From positions 124,001-188,000 of the forward strand of contig NZ_JAMXMV010000006.1 in NCBI RefSeq assembly GCF_024055715.1: a DNA stretch of 64,000 nt, in the 5' to 3' direction. The first letter of the stretch is position 1; the number at the start of each line of letters is the position of its first letter. The notes beneath the pieces are model-generated. The model saw only the letters and a program-made list of their open reading frames with translations, was not told the DNA's origin and did no database searches. This document shows positions 38,696-46,960 of this stretch, piece after piece. This stretch comes from Actinoallomurus soli (GTDB taxonomy: Bacteria; Actinomycetota; Actinomycetes; Streptosporangiales; Streptosporangiaceae). The position numbers were made by a program, and so were the translations under genes.

Positions 38696-39871
38696 TCAGC
38701 CCGCCCAACCTCCGGAGTTGTAGGTCACCACCTCGGCGACCATCAGCGGGATGAAGAGGGCGAGCAGGAAGAGGTACGCGGGCCGCCGGCTCCGGCCGAT
38801 CGCCAGCCACAGCGGCCACCACAGCAGCGTCGCCCGGCCGATCGACAGGTAGTACGCCGAGGTCAGCAGCGAGAGCAACGGCAGCCCGACGTACACGCTC
38901 TCCGCCCACTGCCGTCGCCACAGCAGCCAGCAGGTCAGCACCACGCCGACGGCGGCCGCGATCAGCTCGACGCGGAAGGCCGTCGTGAACTGGTCGTGCG
39001 TGCCGAAGGCCGCGTGCCACGTCGTCTCGAAGGACTTCCACGGCCAGACGGTCGAGCGGCCCCAGCCCGCCTCCTGCGCGTGCTGCCACGCCGACCAGTC
39101 GCCCGTGCGCCGCCACAGGTACAGGATGTAGCCCAGCACCGGCAGGAACGGCACGGCCAGCCACGGCGCCGACCGCCACCGCCGGTCCGCCGTCAGGAAC
39201 TCCACGATCAGCGCGACGGCGAGGAACAGCCCGGTGACCCGCACGCAGGACGCGCCCGCGGCGCACAGGGCGGCGGCCTCCCACCGCCGCTGCCGGGCCA
39301 GCAGCCAGGCCGGCAGCGCGAACGCCAGGAACAGGCTCTCGGAGTAGCCGGCGAACAGGAACACGGCGTACGGGCTGACGAGCAGCGCGAGCACCGCGCG
39401 CGGTCCCACGGCGCCGGTGATCCCGTGCGCGCCGAGCCTCGGGTGGCTGGCGTGCGCGCCGGGCGCCGTGCCCGCGGGCTCATCGCCGAGCCGGGCCAGC
39501 GCGACCATCGCCACCGCGCCGGCCACGAGGCTGACCAGCAGCGCCGACAACTGCCAGTTCGGGATCAGCGGATGGAGGATCCGGAGCGCGAGGGGCAGGC
39601 CGGGGAAGAACGCCGGCAGGCCGGGGTCCGGCGGGTGGGAGGGATCGCCGCGGTAGCCGTACCGGGCGATCTCCACGAAGTGGTCGACGTCCCACTGGGT
39701 CCAGCGGTTCAGGAAGGAGTCGTGCAGGTCACCGTACGACCACAGCGCCGAGGCGAGGAGCGAGATCGCCAGCACGGCCGCCCGCGTGCCGAACCAGGCG
39801 CCCAGCGCGAGCCGGTCGCCGGGGCGGAGCCGCTCCGCGCCGACGCCGTCCGAGTGATCTTCCGTGGCCAT
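38696..39871 (-). CDS. Membrane mannosyltransferase-like protein (PIG-V/GT-C type)
   Basis: The 391-residue protein has about nine transmembrane helices and the motif WTQWDVDHFVEIARYGYRG (about residues 56-74), which carries the acidic residues of GT-C glycosyltransferases of the PIG-V/mannosyltransferase group. LVSPYAVFLFAGYSESLFLAFALPAWLLA is another family block. Such enzymes transfer sugars from polyprenyl-phosphate donors outside the membrane. It follows the GT87 gene by 3 bp, so both are co-transcribed and likely work in cell-wall glycan or lipoglycan assembly. Confidence 0.82.
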   Translation of the reverse strand: MATEDHSDGVGAERLRPGDRLALGAWFGTRAAVLAISLLASALWSYGDLHDSFLNRWTQWDVDHFVEIARYGYRGDPSHPPDPGLPAFFPGLPLALRILHPLIPNWQLSALLVSLVAGAVAMVALARLGDEPAGTAPGAHASHPRLGAHGITGAVGPRAVLALLVSPYAVFLFAGYSESLFLAFALPAWLLARQRRWEAAALCAAGASCVRVTGLFLAVALIVEFLTADRRWRSAPWLAVPFLPVLGYILYLWRRTGDWSAWQHAQEAGWGRSTVWPWKSFETTWHAAFGTHDQFTTAFRVELIAAAVGVVLTCWLLWRRQWAESVYVGLPLLSLLTSAYYLSIGRATLLWWPLWLAIGRSRRPAYLFLLALFIPLMVAEVVTYNSGGWAG

Positions 39872-39874
39872 GGC

Positions 39875-41296
39875 TCACGCGGGCCGCGGCGCGCGGCGGC
39901 GCACCAGGACGAAACGGTCTTCTGCATCGTCGAGGACGCCGCCGGCCGGGTCGTCGGCGCCGTCGGCCCGTACGGCGTCGAGCCGGGGCACGAGGATGTC
40001 GACCACGACGAGCACGGCCAGCAGCAGCACCGTCAGGAAGCGGGCCAGCAGGGCGATGAAGTACACGCCGTCGCTGATGCCCGCGGCGGGGGCGTGCCCG
40101 GCGAAGATCGCGGACAGGGTGGCGGACAGCCCCACACCGGGGTGCTGCTTGGCACCGGCCATGAGGTACCACCAGATGCCGAAGAAGTAGACGATCTCCC
40201 CTGCCTGCCACAGCAGGAAGGCCGGCAGCTTCGGCCGGGCGAGCGCCGCCAGGGGCAGCAGCCACAGGACGTACTGCGGCGACCAGACCTTGTTGGTCAG
40301 CAGGAAGGCCGCGAGCGTCAGGAACAGCACCTGCGGCAGCCGCGGCCGGCGCGGGGCGAGCAGCACGAGCAGCGCGATGCCCAGTGCGAGGATCACGAAT
40401 CCGCTCTCGCCCATGAGGTTCAGGGTGGGCACCTTGTCGACGGACGACAGGCCCTTGCGCTCGGCCAGGAAGAAGATCGAGCCCCAGTCGACCGGGCGTT
40501 CCTGGTTGAACGTGTAGAACCGGCTCCAGCTGTCCCACGCGGCCAGCGCGATCGGCACGTTGACGACCAGCCAGGCGACGACGGTGCCGGCCAGCAGCCG
40601 GCCGAACTCCCGCCACCGGCCCGTGCGCAGGCACAGCAGGAAAAGCGGGCCGAGGAAGACGAGGGGGTAGAACTTCGCCGCGACCGCGAGGCCGAGCAGG
40701 GCGCCCGCCACGCCGGGGCGGCGGCGGGCCCACGCCGCGAGCGCCAGCGCGGACAGGGCGACGGCGAGCAGGTCCCAGTTGATGTACGCGGTGAGGAGCA
40801 GCGCGGGCGACGCCGCGACCATCATCCCGACCCGGCGGCTCTGTCCCCCGGCGACGAGCGCCGTCGCCAGCACGGTGACCGCCGCGCAGAGCACGAGGAC
40901 CACGGCGGTCAGGTTGAAGAACCACATGCCGCGCGAGATGGCGTCATTACCGCCGAACCAGCGCGCCGCCGTCGCGGCGACCTGCATGAAGCCACCGGTG
41001 AGCACGGGGTACTCGACCGGTTCGGGAATCTTGTCGAGGTACGGGACCTTGCCGTCGGCCAGGCCCCGCCCGAAGTACAGCGGATAGATGTCGGTGTAAC
41101 AGGCGTTGCGCACGGTGGGGATGAAGTCGAACCCCACCTGCTTGCACGGGACCTTCTCCAGGTAGCCCAGGACCGAGACCGCCGCGGTCGTGGACACGAG
41201 CAGCGGCAGCAGCTGCCGGAGGCCCATGAGGGCACCGGCGGGGCCGGGGGAGTCCGCGACTCCCCCGGCCCCATCGATCATCTGTGACTCCGGCAT
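39875..41296 (-). CDS. Polyprenyl-phosphate mannosyltransferase-like (GT87) membrane protein
   Basis: The 473-residue protein has about twelve helices and GT87 features: GFDFIPTVRNACYTDIYPLYFGRG early (acidic loop), PVEYPVLTGGFM, AVAAKFYPLVFLGPLFLL, and LTNKVWSPQYVLWLLPLAAL in the C-terminal half. GT87 enzymes extend mannans on polyprenyl donors. It occupies the place of Rv0051, next to the class A PBP gene (9-bp gap). The tail is charged and cytoplasmic. It probably acts in envelope polysaccharide synthesis. Confidence 0.85.
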   Translation of the reverse strand: MPESQMIDGAGGVADSPGPAGALMGLRQLLPLLVSTTAAVSVLGYLEKVPCKQVGFDFIPTVRNACYTDIYPLYFGRGLADGKVPYLDKIPEPVEYPVLTGGFMQVAATAARWFGGNDAISRGMWFFNLTAVVLVLCAAVTVLATALVAGGQSRRVGMMVAASPALLLTAYINWDLLAVALSALALAAWARRRPGVAGALLGLAVAAKFYPLVFLGPLFLLCLRTGRWREFGRLLAGTVVAWLVVNVPIALAAWDSWSRFYTFNQERPVDWGSIFFLAERKGLSSVDKVPTLNLMGESGFVILALGIALLVLLAPRRPRLPQVLFLTLAAFLLTNKVWSPQYVLWLLPLAALARPKLPAFLLWQAGEIVYFFGIWWYLMAGAKQHPGVGLSATLSAIFAGHAPAAGISDGVYFIALLARFLTVLLLAVLVVVDILVPRLDAVRADGADDPAGGVLDDAEDRFVLVRRRAPRPA

Positions 41297-41305
41297 GTCG
41301 GCAGG

Positions 41306-43852
41306 CTATTCCTTCAGCGGCCGTGCGGCCTGATCCTGCACGCCCGGGCCGGTGTTGCCGTTGCCGTGCTTACCGGGAGGACCGCCCGGGTCCGTCGACG
41401 GCGAATCGCAGTTGAAGGTGATCGGCGGCCTGCACGAGGTGGTCGGATTCGAGCTGGGCGAATGGTTGTGACAGTGCGGGAGGCCCGGCTGGCACTGCCC
41501 CGTGTTGCCCGGGTTCGGCGTCTTGCCCGGCTTGCAGTGGTCGATCGCCGGGATCTCGCCCTCCTGGCACGTCGGCGTCGGCGATGCCGACGGCGTCGTC
41601 ATGGTCGGGCTCGGCGTCGCGAACTTCTGAGTGTTGCCCCCGTAGACCGGCCCTTCGAAGTGCGTGACCGGCTTGTTCGCGAGGGCCGTGCTCATGAAGT
41701 CGTGCCAGATCTCGGCCGGGAAGTCACCACCGTTGACGTGCCCCAGGCCGCCGATGTTCTGCAGCGGGAGGAACTTGTGCTGCTTGTCGCGGTACCGCCA
41801 CATGGCGACCGACGTGACGTACTGCTTCGGGGTGAACCCGACGAACCAGGCCGCCATGTTCTTGCTGGTCGTACCGGTCTTGCCGGCGACCTCCCGGCCC
41901 GGCAGCGCCGCGCGGTAGCCCGTACCCGGGTACTTCACGACCGACTGCATGGCGTACTGCGTGTCCCGGGCGACGTCCTTGGAGAACGCCTCGTGCTTGG
42001 TGACGTAGTGCTCCCACTTCTCCGGCTTGTAGGGAGCGTTCTTTGAATCGAGCACCTTCTTGATGATGTGCGGCCGGATGTACTCGCCGTCGTTGGCGAT
42101 CGTCGCGTAGCCGCCGGCTTGGGCCAGCGGGCTCATGTCGGCCTGGCCGAGGAAGAAACCACCCTGGCCGAGCTGTTGTTTCATGCTGTCGCCGGGGAGC
42201 CCGGCCTTCTCCGCGAGGTCGAACACCTTCTGCGAACCCGCCTTGAAACCGAGGGGCACGTACACGGTGTTGTACGACATCTGCGTCGCCTTGATGAGGT
42301 CGACGACCTCGTTGGTGTTGCCCTCGTCGTTCACGACGGTCATCGCGCCCGATGTGCCCTTGGGGACGCTCTCACCGTCGGTCGTGAAGTACTGCGGCGC
42401 CCGGGCGTCGAACATGCTCTTCAGCCCGATGCCGTTGTCGAGGGCGGTCGCGAGAACGTACGGCTTGAAGGAGGAGCCCACCTGGACGGTCGAGTAGAAC
42501 GCGTCGTCCTGCTGCCGTTTCAGGTAGTCCTTGCCGCCGTACGCCGCCAGGACCTCCCCGTTGTTCGGATCGATGGTCACCAGGCCGACGCGTGTGTCAC
42601 TGGGCAGGCCCTTGAGCTTGGGCTCGACGGCCGCCACGGCCTTGTCCTGTAGATCCTTGCGCCAGGTGGTGTAGATCTTCAGGCCCTTGGTGTTGAGCTC
42701 CGTGTCGGTGAAGCCCATGGAGTTCCGCAGGACGTTGGTGATCCGCTGCAGGAGGTAGCCGTTCTGACCGCGGTAGGAACTGCTCTTGGATTTCTTCACC
42801 TTGGGCAGGTGGTTCTGGTACTTGGCCAGGTCGGCGTCGGACAGGTTGCCCATCGTGTGCATGCCCTGGAGCACCCAGTTGTAGCGCTCCATGGTGTCGG
42901 TCCGCTCCTGCCCCTTGCTCGCGGGCGTGTAGTACCCGGGCTGCTTGATGTTGGAGGCGAGGATCGCGGCCTCGGGGACGGTGAGCTCTGCCGCGCTGTG
43001 GCCGAACCAGATGCGCGCCGCCGTCTCGACGCTGTACGCGCCGGTCATGTCCTTCGTCGGCGCGCCGAAGTAGATGGTGTTCAGGTAGTTCAGCAGGATC
43101 TCGTCCTTGCTGGTCTGCTTGTTGACCTTGACCGCAATGAAGATCTCTTTGAACTTCCTGGTGAACGTGCGGTTCTGCGACAGGTAGGCGTTCTTGACGT
43201 ACTGCTGAGTGATCGTCGAGCCGCCCTGCGTGTCGCCGCCCTTCACGTCGTTGTAGAACGCGCGGGCGATGCCCGTCGGAGAGATCGCCGCCTCGTGGTA
43301 GAACTTGCGGTCCTCGGCGGCCAGCACGGCCGCCTGCATCGGCTTGCTCACCTTCGACAGGCTGGGCAGGATCTGACGCGATGCGCCGATCCGGCCGAGG
43401 ACCTCGGGGTTCTTCGCGCTCCCACCCCAGTAGATCGTGGTGCCCTGCTCCTGAACGTCCGAGTTGATCTTCGGCACCTTGACCATCGCGTACGCGACGC
43501 CGACCCCGCAGATGGTCGCGAGCGTGCCGATGCCGAAGACGCCGACCCACAGCTTCCACGACAGGAGACGCCGCCAGCCCTTCCGCTTCGCCTTCTTGCC
43601 GGAGCCGCGCCGCGTGCCGTCACCGTCGCCGGGCCGTCGGCGACCCGGTCCGCCACCGCCACCCGAGCCTCCGGGGCCACCGGGACCTCCTGGGCCGCCC
43701 GGACGACCGGGACCACCGGGGCCACCGGGATGGGGCCGGGTGGGGAGCGCAGGGAGGTGAGACCCGTCGACCTGCGGCTGCGGCCGGGTCGGGGCAGGTC
43801 CGGCAGACCCCGATCGACCGTACTCTGGCCCGTAATCGCTGCTGTAACTCAC
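41306..43852 (-). CDS. Class A penicillin-binding protein (transglycosylase/transpeptidase)
   Basis: The 848-residue protein has a cytoplasmic Pro/Gly-rich and then basic N-terminus (1-100), one transmembrane helix (102-122), a GT51 transglycosylase domain (E180 in EDRKFYHE, GGSTITQQYVKN) and a penicillin-binding transpeptidase (Ser460 in SSFK, SYN at 526-528, KTG at 658-660). The C-terminal tail (about 755-848) is Pro/Thr-rich with six spaced cysteines. It polymerises and cross-links peptidoglycan and corresponds to PonA1 in gene order. The tail has no recognised function. First gene of the PBP-GT87-mannosyltransferase run. Confidence 0.95.
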   Translation of the reverse strand: MSYSSDYGPEYGRSGSAGPAPTRPQPQVDGSHLPALPTRPHPGGPGGPGRPGGPGGPGGPGGSGGGGGPGRRRPGDGDGTRRGSGKKAKRKGWRRLLSWKLWVGVFGIGTLATICGVGVAYAMVKVPKINSDVQEQGTTIYWGGSAKNPEVLGRIGASRQILPSLSKVSKPMQAAVLAAEDRKFYHEAAISPTGIARAFYNDVKGGDTQGGSTITQQYVKNAYLSQNRTFTRKFKEIFIAVKVNKQTSKDEILLNYLNTIYFGAPTKDMTGAYSVETAARIWFGHSAAELTVPEAAILASNIKQPGYYTPASKGQERTDTMERYNWVLQGMHTMGNLSDADLAKYQNHLPKVKKSKSSSYRGQNGYLLQRITNVLRNSMGFTDTELNTKGLKIYTTWRKDLQDKAVAAVEPKLKGLPSDTRVGLVTIDPNNGEVLAAYGGKDYLKRQQDDAFYSTVQVGSSFKPYVLATALDNGIGLKSMFDARAPQYFTTDGESVPKGTSGAMTVVNDEGNTNEVVDLIKATQMSYNTVYVPLGFKAGSQKVFDLAEKAGLPGDSMKQQLGQGGFFLGQADMSPLAQAGGYATIANDGEYIRPHIIKKVLDSKNAPYKPEKWEHYVTKHEAFSKDVARDTQYAMQSVVKYPGTGYRAALPGREVAGKTGTTSKNMAAWFVGFTPKQYVTSVAMWRYRDKQHKFLPLQNIGGLGHVNGGDFPAEIWHDFMSTALANKPVTHFEGPVYGGNTQKFATPSPTMTTPSASPTPTCQEGEIPAIDHCKPGKTPNPGNTGQCQPGLPHCHNHSPSSNPTTSCRPPITFNCDSPSTDPGGPPGKHGNGNTGPGVQDQAARPLKE

Positions 43853-43953
43853 GCGACCTCGTTCACTCGGGTACGGCTTTTCAATCCGTCCGACAGTACT
43901 GTGTAGGCAAGTGAGCGGGGACCGCCTGCCGGGTACACCGTGCTCGCGCGCGG

Positions 43954-44352
43954 CTACTCTCGGACGCTACGGCCCTGGTCAGGAGCTGTTTCTCCGTAGC
44001 CAAGGACGTAGGACAGCGTCAGGTAGTTCCAGGAACAACCTTGACACACTTCCACCACATAGACCCGGAATTCACCGAATTCCCGGGCCATCTCCTGGAG
44101 TTCGTCCGTCGCCTTGACCCGTCCGGCGTACCGGCCCAGCTCGTCGCCGTACACGTACGTGACATGCGTGAGCCGCTCCTTCCGGCAGACGGGGCAGGGC
44201 TGGTCGGTGGGCTCGCCATGATACTTCGCGGCTCGCAGCAGGTACGGGTGTGCGTCGCAGGCGTCCGCGACGGTCAGGCCGCCGGATGACAGCTCGGCCA
44301 ACGTGGCCCGCCGGGCGAGCCCGTAGTCGACGACCAGTCGCTGGGACCACAT
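43954..44352 (-). CDS. DUF5318 family protein (Rv0049-like)
   Basis: The 132-residue protein has RLVVDYGLARRATLAELSSG, VADACDAHPYLLRAAKYHGEPTDQPCPVCRKERLTHVTYVYGDELG and VYVVEVCQGCSWNYLTLSYVLG. Two CxxC pairs (CPVC, CQGC) suggest a zinc site. Family DUF5318 is found next to ino1 and ponA1 across actinobacteria, as here. Its job is unknown; the conserved place suggests envelope or inositol metabolism. It lies 101 bp upstream of the PBP gene on the same strand. Confidence 0.9.
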   Translation of the reverse strand: MWSQRLVVDYGLARRATLAELSSGGLTVADACDAHPYLLRAAKYHGEPTDQPCPVCRKERLTHVTYVYGDELGRYAGRVKATDELQEMAREFGEFRVYVVEVCQGCSWNYLTLSYVLGYGETAPDQGRSVRE

Positions 44353-44505
44353 GTCTGCAGACTACGACGACCCGCAATCCTCGATTCGTGACATTCCAGG
44401 CACCCTGCGTGCGCCCTTCCTGAACACGGCCTGAACCCGGCCGTCTTTTCACGGTCCTTTCACGCCCCGGCTTGCCATGCGGGGAGGGAGGACCGTATCT
44501 TCCTG

Positions 44506-44524
44506 ATGTATCGAGTCGATACAT
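44506..44524. promoter_or_regulatory. 19-bp perfect palindrome, PadR operator
   Basis: ATGTATCGA-G-TCGATACAT is perfect over 19 bp. GATACATCGAG follows at 44531-44541 as a second partial site. It lies 41 bp before the PadR start, suggesting autoregulation and control of the downstream ino1 gene. Confidence 0.8.
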
Positions 44525-44564
44525 TCGAGCGATACATCGAGTCGAGCGGTCGAGGGGAGGGACC

Positions 44565-45137
44565 ATGAGGAGCAAGGCCGGCGTGCTGGAGCTCGCCGTA
44601 CTCGGGCTGCTCCACGAGTCCCCCATGCACGGGTACGAGCTGCGCAAGCGGCTGAACGCCCTGCTCGGCATGTTCCGCGCGTTCTCCTACGGATCGCTCT
44701 ACCCCTGCCTCAAGGACCTCCTCGAGCATGGGTTGATCACGGAGGACGACCAGGAGCCCGTCGCGGCACGCCCGGCGGGCACCCGGCGCTCGAAGATCGT
44801 CTACAAGCTCACGGCCGAGGGGAAGGAGCGCCTCCAGGAGCTCCTCTCCGAGGCCGGACCCGCGTCCTGGGAGGACGAAGGGTTCGGAGTACATTTCGCC
44901 TTCTTCGCCCACACCCGCGCCGACGTACGGCTGCGGATCCTCGAAGGCCGGCGCAGCCGGCTCGAGGAGCGGCTGGAGGGCGTGCGCGCCGCACTGGCCC
45001 GCACGCGCGAGCGTGTCGACAACTACACGCTCGAGCTCCAGCAGCACGGGTTGGAGTCGGTCGAGCGCGAGGTCCGGTGGCTCAACGAGCTCATCGGGCG
45101 CGAACGCGCGCAGCAAGCAGATGAGAACAACGGCTGA
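44565..45137 (+). CDS. PadR-family transcriptional regulator
   Basis: The 190-residue protein has the PadR winged helix (VLELAVLGLLHESPMHGYELRKRLNALLG, FSYGSLYPCLKDLLEHGLI; residues 6-75) and a long C-terminal coiled coil (about 120-185). The ATG at 44565 has GGGGAGGG upstream; a longer upstream frame would cover the operator. It precedes ino1 by 45 bp on the same strand, as its counterpart does in M. tuberculosis (Rv0047c-Rv0046c), so it probably regulates inositol synthesis together with itself. The signal is unknown. Confidence 0.9.
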   Translation: MRSKAGVLELAVLGLLHESPMHGYELRKRLNALLGMFRAFSYGSLYPCLKDLLEHGLITEDDQEPVAARPAGTRRSKIVYKLTAEGKERLQELLSEAGPASWEDEGFGVHFAFFAHTRADVRLRILEGRRSRLEERLEGVRAALARTRERVDNYTLELQQHGLESVEREVRWLNELIGRERAQQADENNG

Positions 45138-45182
45138 GGGCGCAAGGCGTCCCCCCGCACAACACGGCAAAGGAGCATCCGG

Positions 45183-46262
45183 ATGGGTTCAGTGCGCGTA
45201 GCCATCGTCGGAGTCGGCAACTGCGCGAGCTCGCTCGTCCAGGGAGTCGAGTACTACAAGGACGCCTCGCCCGAAACTCGTGTCCCTGGTCTCATGCACG
45301 TTCAGTTCGGCGAATACCACGTCGGTGACCTCGAGTTCGTGGCCGCCTTCGACGTCGACGCCAAGAAGGTCGGCCGCGACCTGTCCGAGGCGATCGTCGC
45401 CAGCGAGAACAACACCATCAAGATCTGCGACGTGCCGCCGTCCGGCGTCACCGTGCAGCGCGGCCACACCTTCGACGGTCTCGGCGAGTACTACCGGGAG
45501 ATCATCGAGGAGTCGGACGAGCAGCCGGTCGACGTCGTCCAGGTGCTCAAGGACACCCAGGCCGACGTCCTCGTCTCCTACCTGCCGGTGGGCTCGGAGG
45601 AGGCGGACCGCTTCTACGCCCAGTGCGCCATCGACGCCGGCGTGGCCTTCGTGAACGCCCTGCCGGTCTTCATCGCCAGCGACCCGGAGTGGGCGCAGAA
45701 GTTCACCGACGCCGGTGTCCCGATCGTCGGTGACGACATCAAGTCCCAGGTCGGCGCCACCATCACCCACCGCGTGATGGCCAAGCTGTTCGAGGACCGC
45801 GGGGTCGAGCTGCTGCGCACGTACCAGCTCAACTTCGGCGGCAACATGGACTTCATGAACATGCTGGAGCGCAAGCGCCTCCAGTCGAAGAAGATCTCCA
45901 AGACGCAGTCGGTCACCTCGCAGATCCCGCACGAGATGGCGAAGGCCGACGTCCACATCGGCCCGTCCGACCACGTGCCGTGGCTCGACGACCGCAAGTG
46001 GGCCTACGTCCGCCTGGAGGGCCGTTCCTTCGGCGACACCCCGCTGAACCTCGAGTACAAGCTCGAGGTCTGGGACTCCCCGAACTCCGCCGGCGTCATC
46101 ATCGACGCGGTCCGCGCCGCCAAGATCGCCAAGGACCGCGGCATCGGCGGCCCGATCCTGTCGGCGAGCTCCTACTTCATGAAGTCCCCGCCGGTGCAGT
46201 ACAGCGACGACCAGGCCCGCGAGGCCGTGGAGTCCTTCATCCGCGGTGACGTGGAGCGCTGA
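45183..46262 (+). CDS. ino1: Inositol-3-phosphate synthase
   Basis: The 359-residue enzyme has the NAD-binding start [75 protein letters not shown] and the C-terminal [29 protein letters not shown]. It turns glucose-6-phosphate into inositol-1-phosphate, the first step to phosphatidylinositol and mycothiol. Directly follows PadR with AAAGGAG before the ATG. The last codons form the start of an 89-bp tandem repeat. Confidence 0.97.
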   Translation: MGSVRVAIVGVGNCASSLVQGVEYYKDASPETRVPGLMHVQFGEYHVGDLEFVAAFDVDAKKVGRDLSEAIVASENNTIKICDVPPSGVTVQRGHTFDGLGEYYREIIEESDEQPVDVVQVLKDTQADVLVSYLPVGSEEADRFYAQCAIDAGVAFVNALPVFIASDPEWAQKFTDAGVPIVGDDIKSQVGATITHRVMAKLFEDRGVELLRTYQLNFGGNMDFMNMLERKRLQSKKISKTQSVTSQIPHEMAKADVHIGPSDHVPWLDDRKWAYVRLEGRSFGDTPLNLEYKLEVWDSPNSAGVIIDAVRAAKIAKDRGIGGPILSASSYFMKSPPVQYSDDQAREAVESFIRGDVER

Positions 46263-46443
46263 GCTGAGGAGTGAGCGGAGTGGCGGGTGAGGAACGAGCC
46301 CGCTGCGGAGCGAACGACGAGGCTGACGCGACCATCGAGCAGGAGCGCTGAGCTGAGGAGTGAGCGGAGTGGCGGGTGAGGAACGAGCCCGCTGCGGAGC
46401 GAACGACGAGGCTGACGCGACCATCGAGCAGGAGCGCTGAGCC
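46253..46443. repeat. 89-bp perfect tandem duplication at the ino1 stop codon
   Basis: Two identical 89-bp units (46253-46341, 46342-46430) and 12 bp of a third follow without gap. Each unit begins GGAGCGCTGAG and so contains the last codons and stop of ino1. The unit is rich in GAGCGGA and GAACGA motifs, resembling intergenic repeat families seen in some actinomycete genomes. No gene is encoded. Confidence 0.9.
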
Positions 46444-46488
46444 AGACGCACCGTAAAGCTCACGTGATGCGGTGAGCCAACGGGTGTC

Positions 46489-46533
46489 AGGTGAGGGGTC
46501 CGTGCGCTGCGGCGCGCGGACCCCTCACCTTTT
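46489..46533 (+). terminator. Strong terminator after ino1
   Basis: A 19-bp stem with one G-U pair (46489-46507 with 46512-46530) and a TGCG loop, followed by TTTT. Confidence 0.9.
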
Positions 46534-46960
46534 GGCCTGCTCAGAGCGAGGCCCCGGATTTCGTCGTGGTTACGGTAAGCACATACTGTTACGTCGGCTC
46601 GGTCATGTGCCGCGGGGACTCCCCGGTGCGAGGCTGGGTTGCAGGCGGACGAAAGGCCCCCGCCCAGGGCCGGTCGGGTCGCCTCCGGCGAGGGAAAAGG
46701 AAGAGATCACGAGTGGCGGGAAGGTGACGCCGGCTGGGCTTCCCGGGATACGTGCCGCGATGCCCGTATCACACCTAGTGAGGGTCTCATCACGAGGTTG
46801 TCTCACCTACTGCACAGTTAAGTAACTCGTCCGAATCTTTACCGATCTGAGCTGGACAGCGACCAGGACGCGAAGGTGTTCTCCCACGGGGACGTGTCGA
46901 GAACCCGACACGCCTGCGAACAAACGCATCACAACTAGCGCAACACGGCCGTGAGGCCGG
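46534..46960 (+). promoter_or_regulatory. Long leader/promoter region of the peptide ABC operon
   Basis: A 427-bp stretch without a gene. It includes direct GTTACG motifs at 46569 and 46590, an A/T-richer patch with TTAAGTAAC (46815-46830), a perfect 7-bp hairpin (46893-46899 with 46906-46912) about 50 bp before the gene, and TATCACAC (46768), repeated before oppD (48840). No known riboswitch is recognised. Confidence 0.5.

Noticed and set aside
38996-41287. Long plus-strand frame opposite the two glycosyltransferase genes
   Set aside because: Gln/Arg/Gly/Glu-rich and without motifs, while the minus strand encodes regular membrane helices.
46253-46443. CRISPR array
   Set aside because: The two 89-bp units are contiguous with no unique spacers.
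46534-46960. Known riboswitch in the long leader of the peptide importer
   Set aside because: I compared by eye with cobalamin, SAM, TPP and ydaO-type cores and found no convincing match; an Infernal/Rfam scan would decide.
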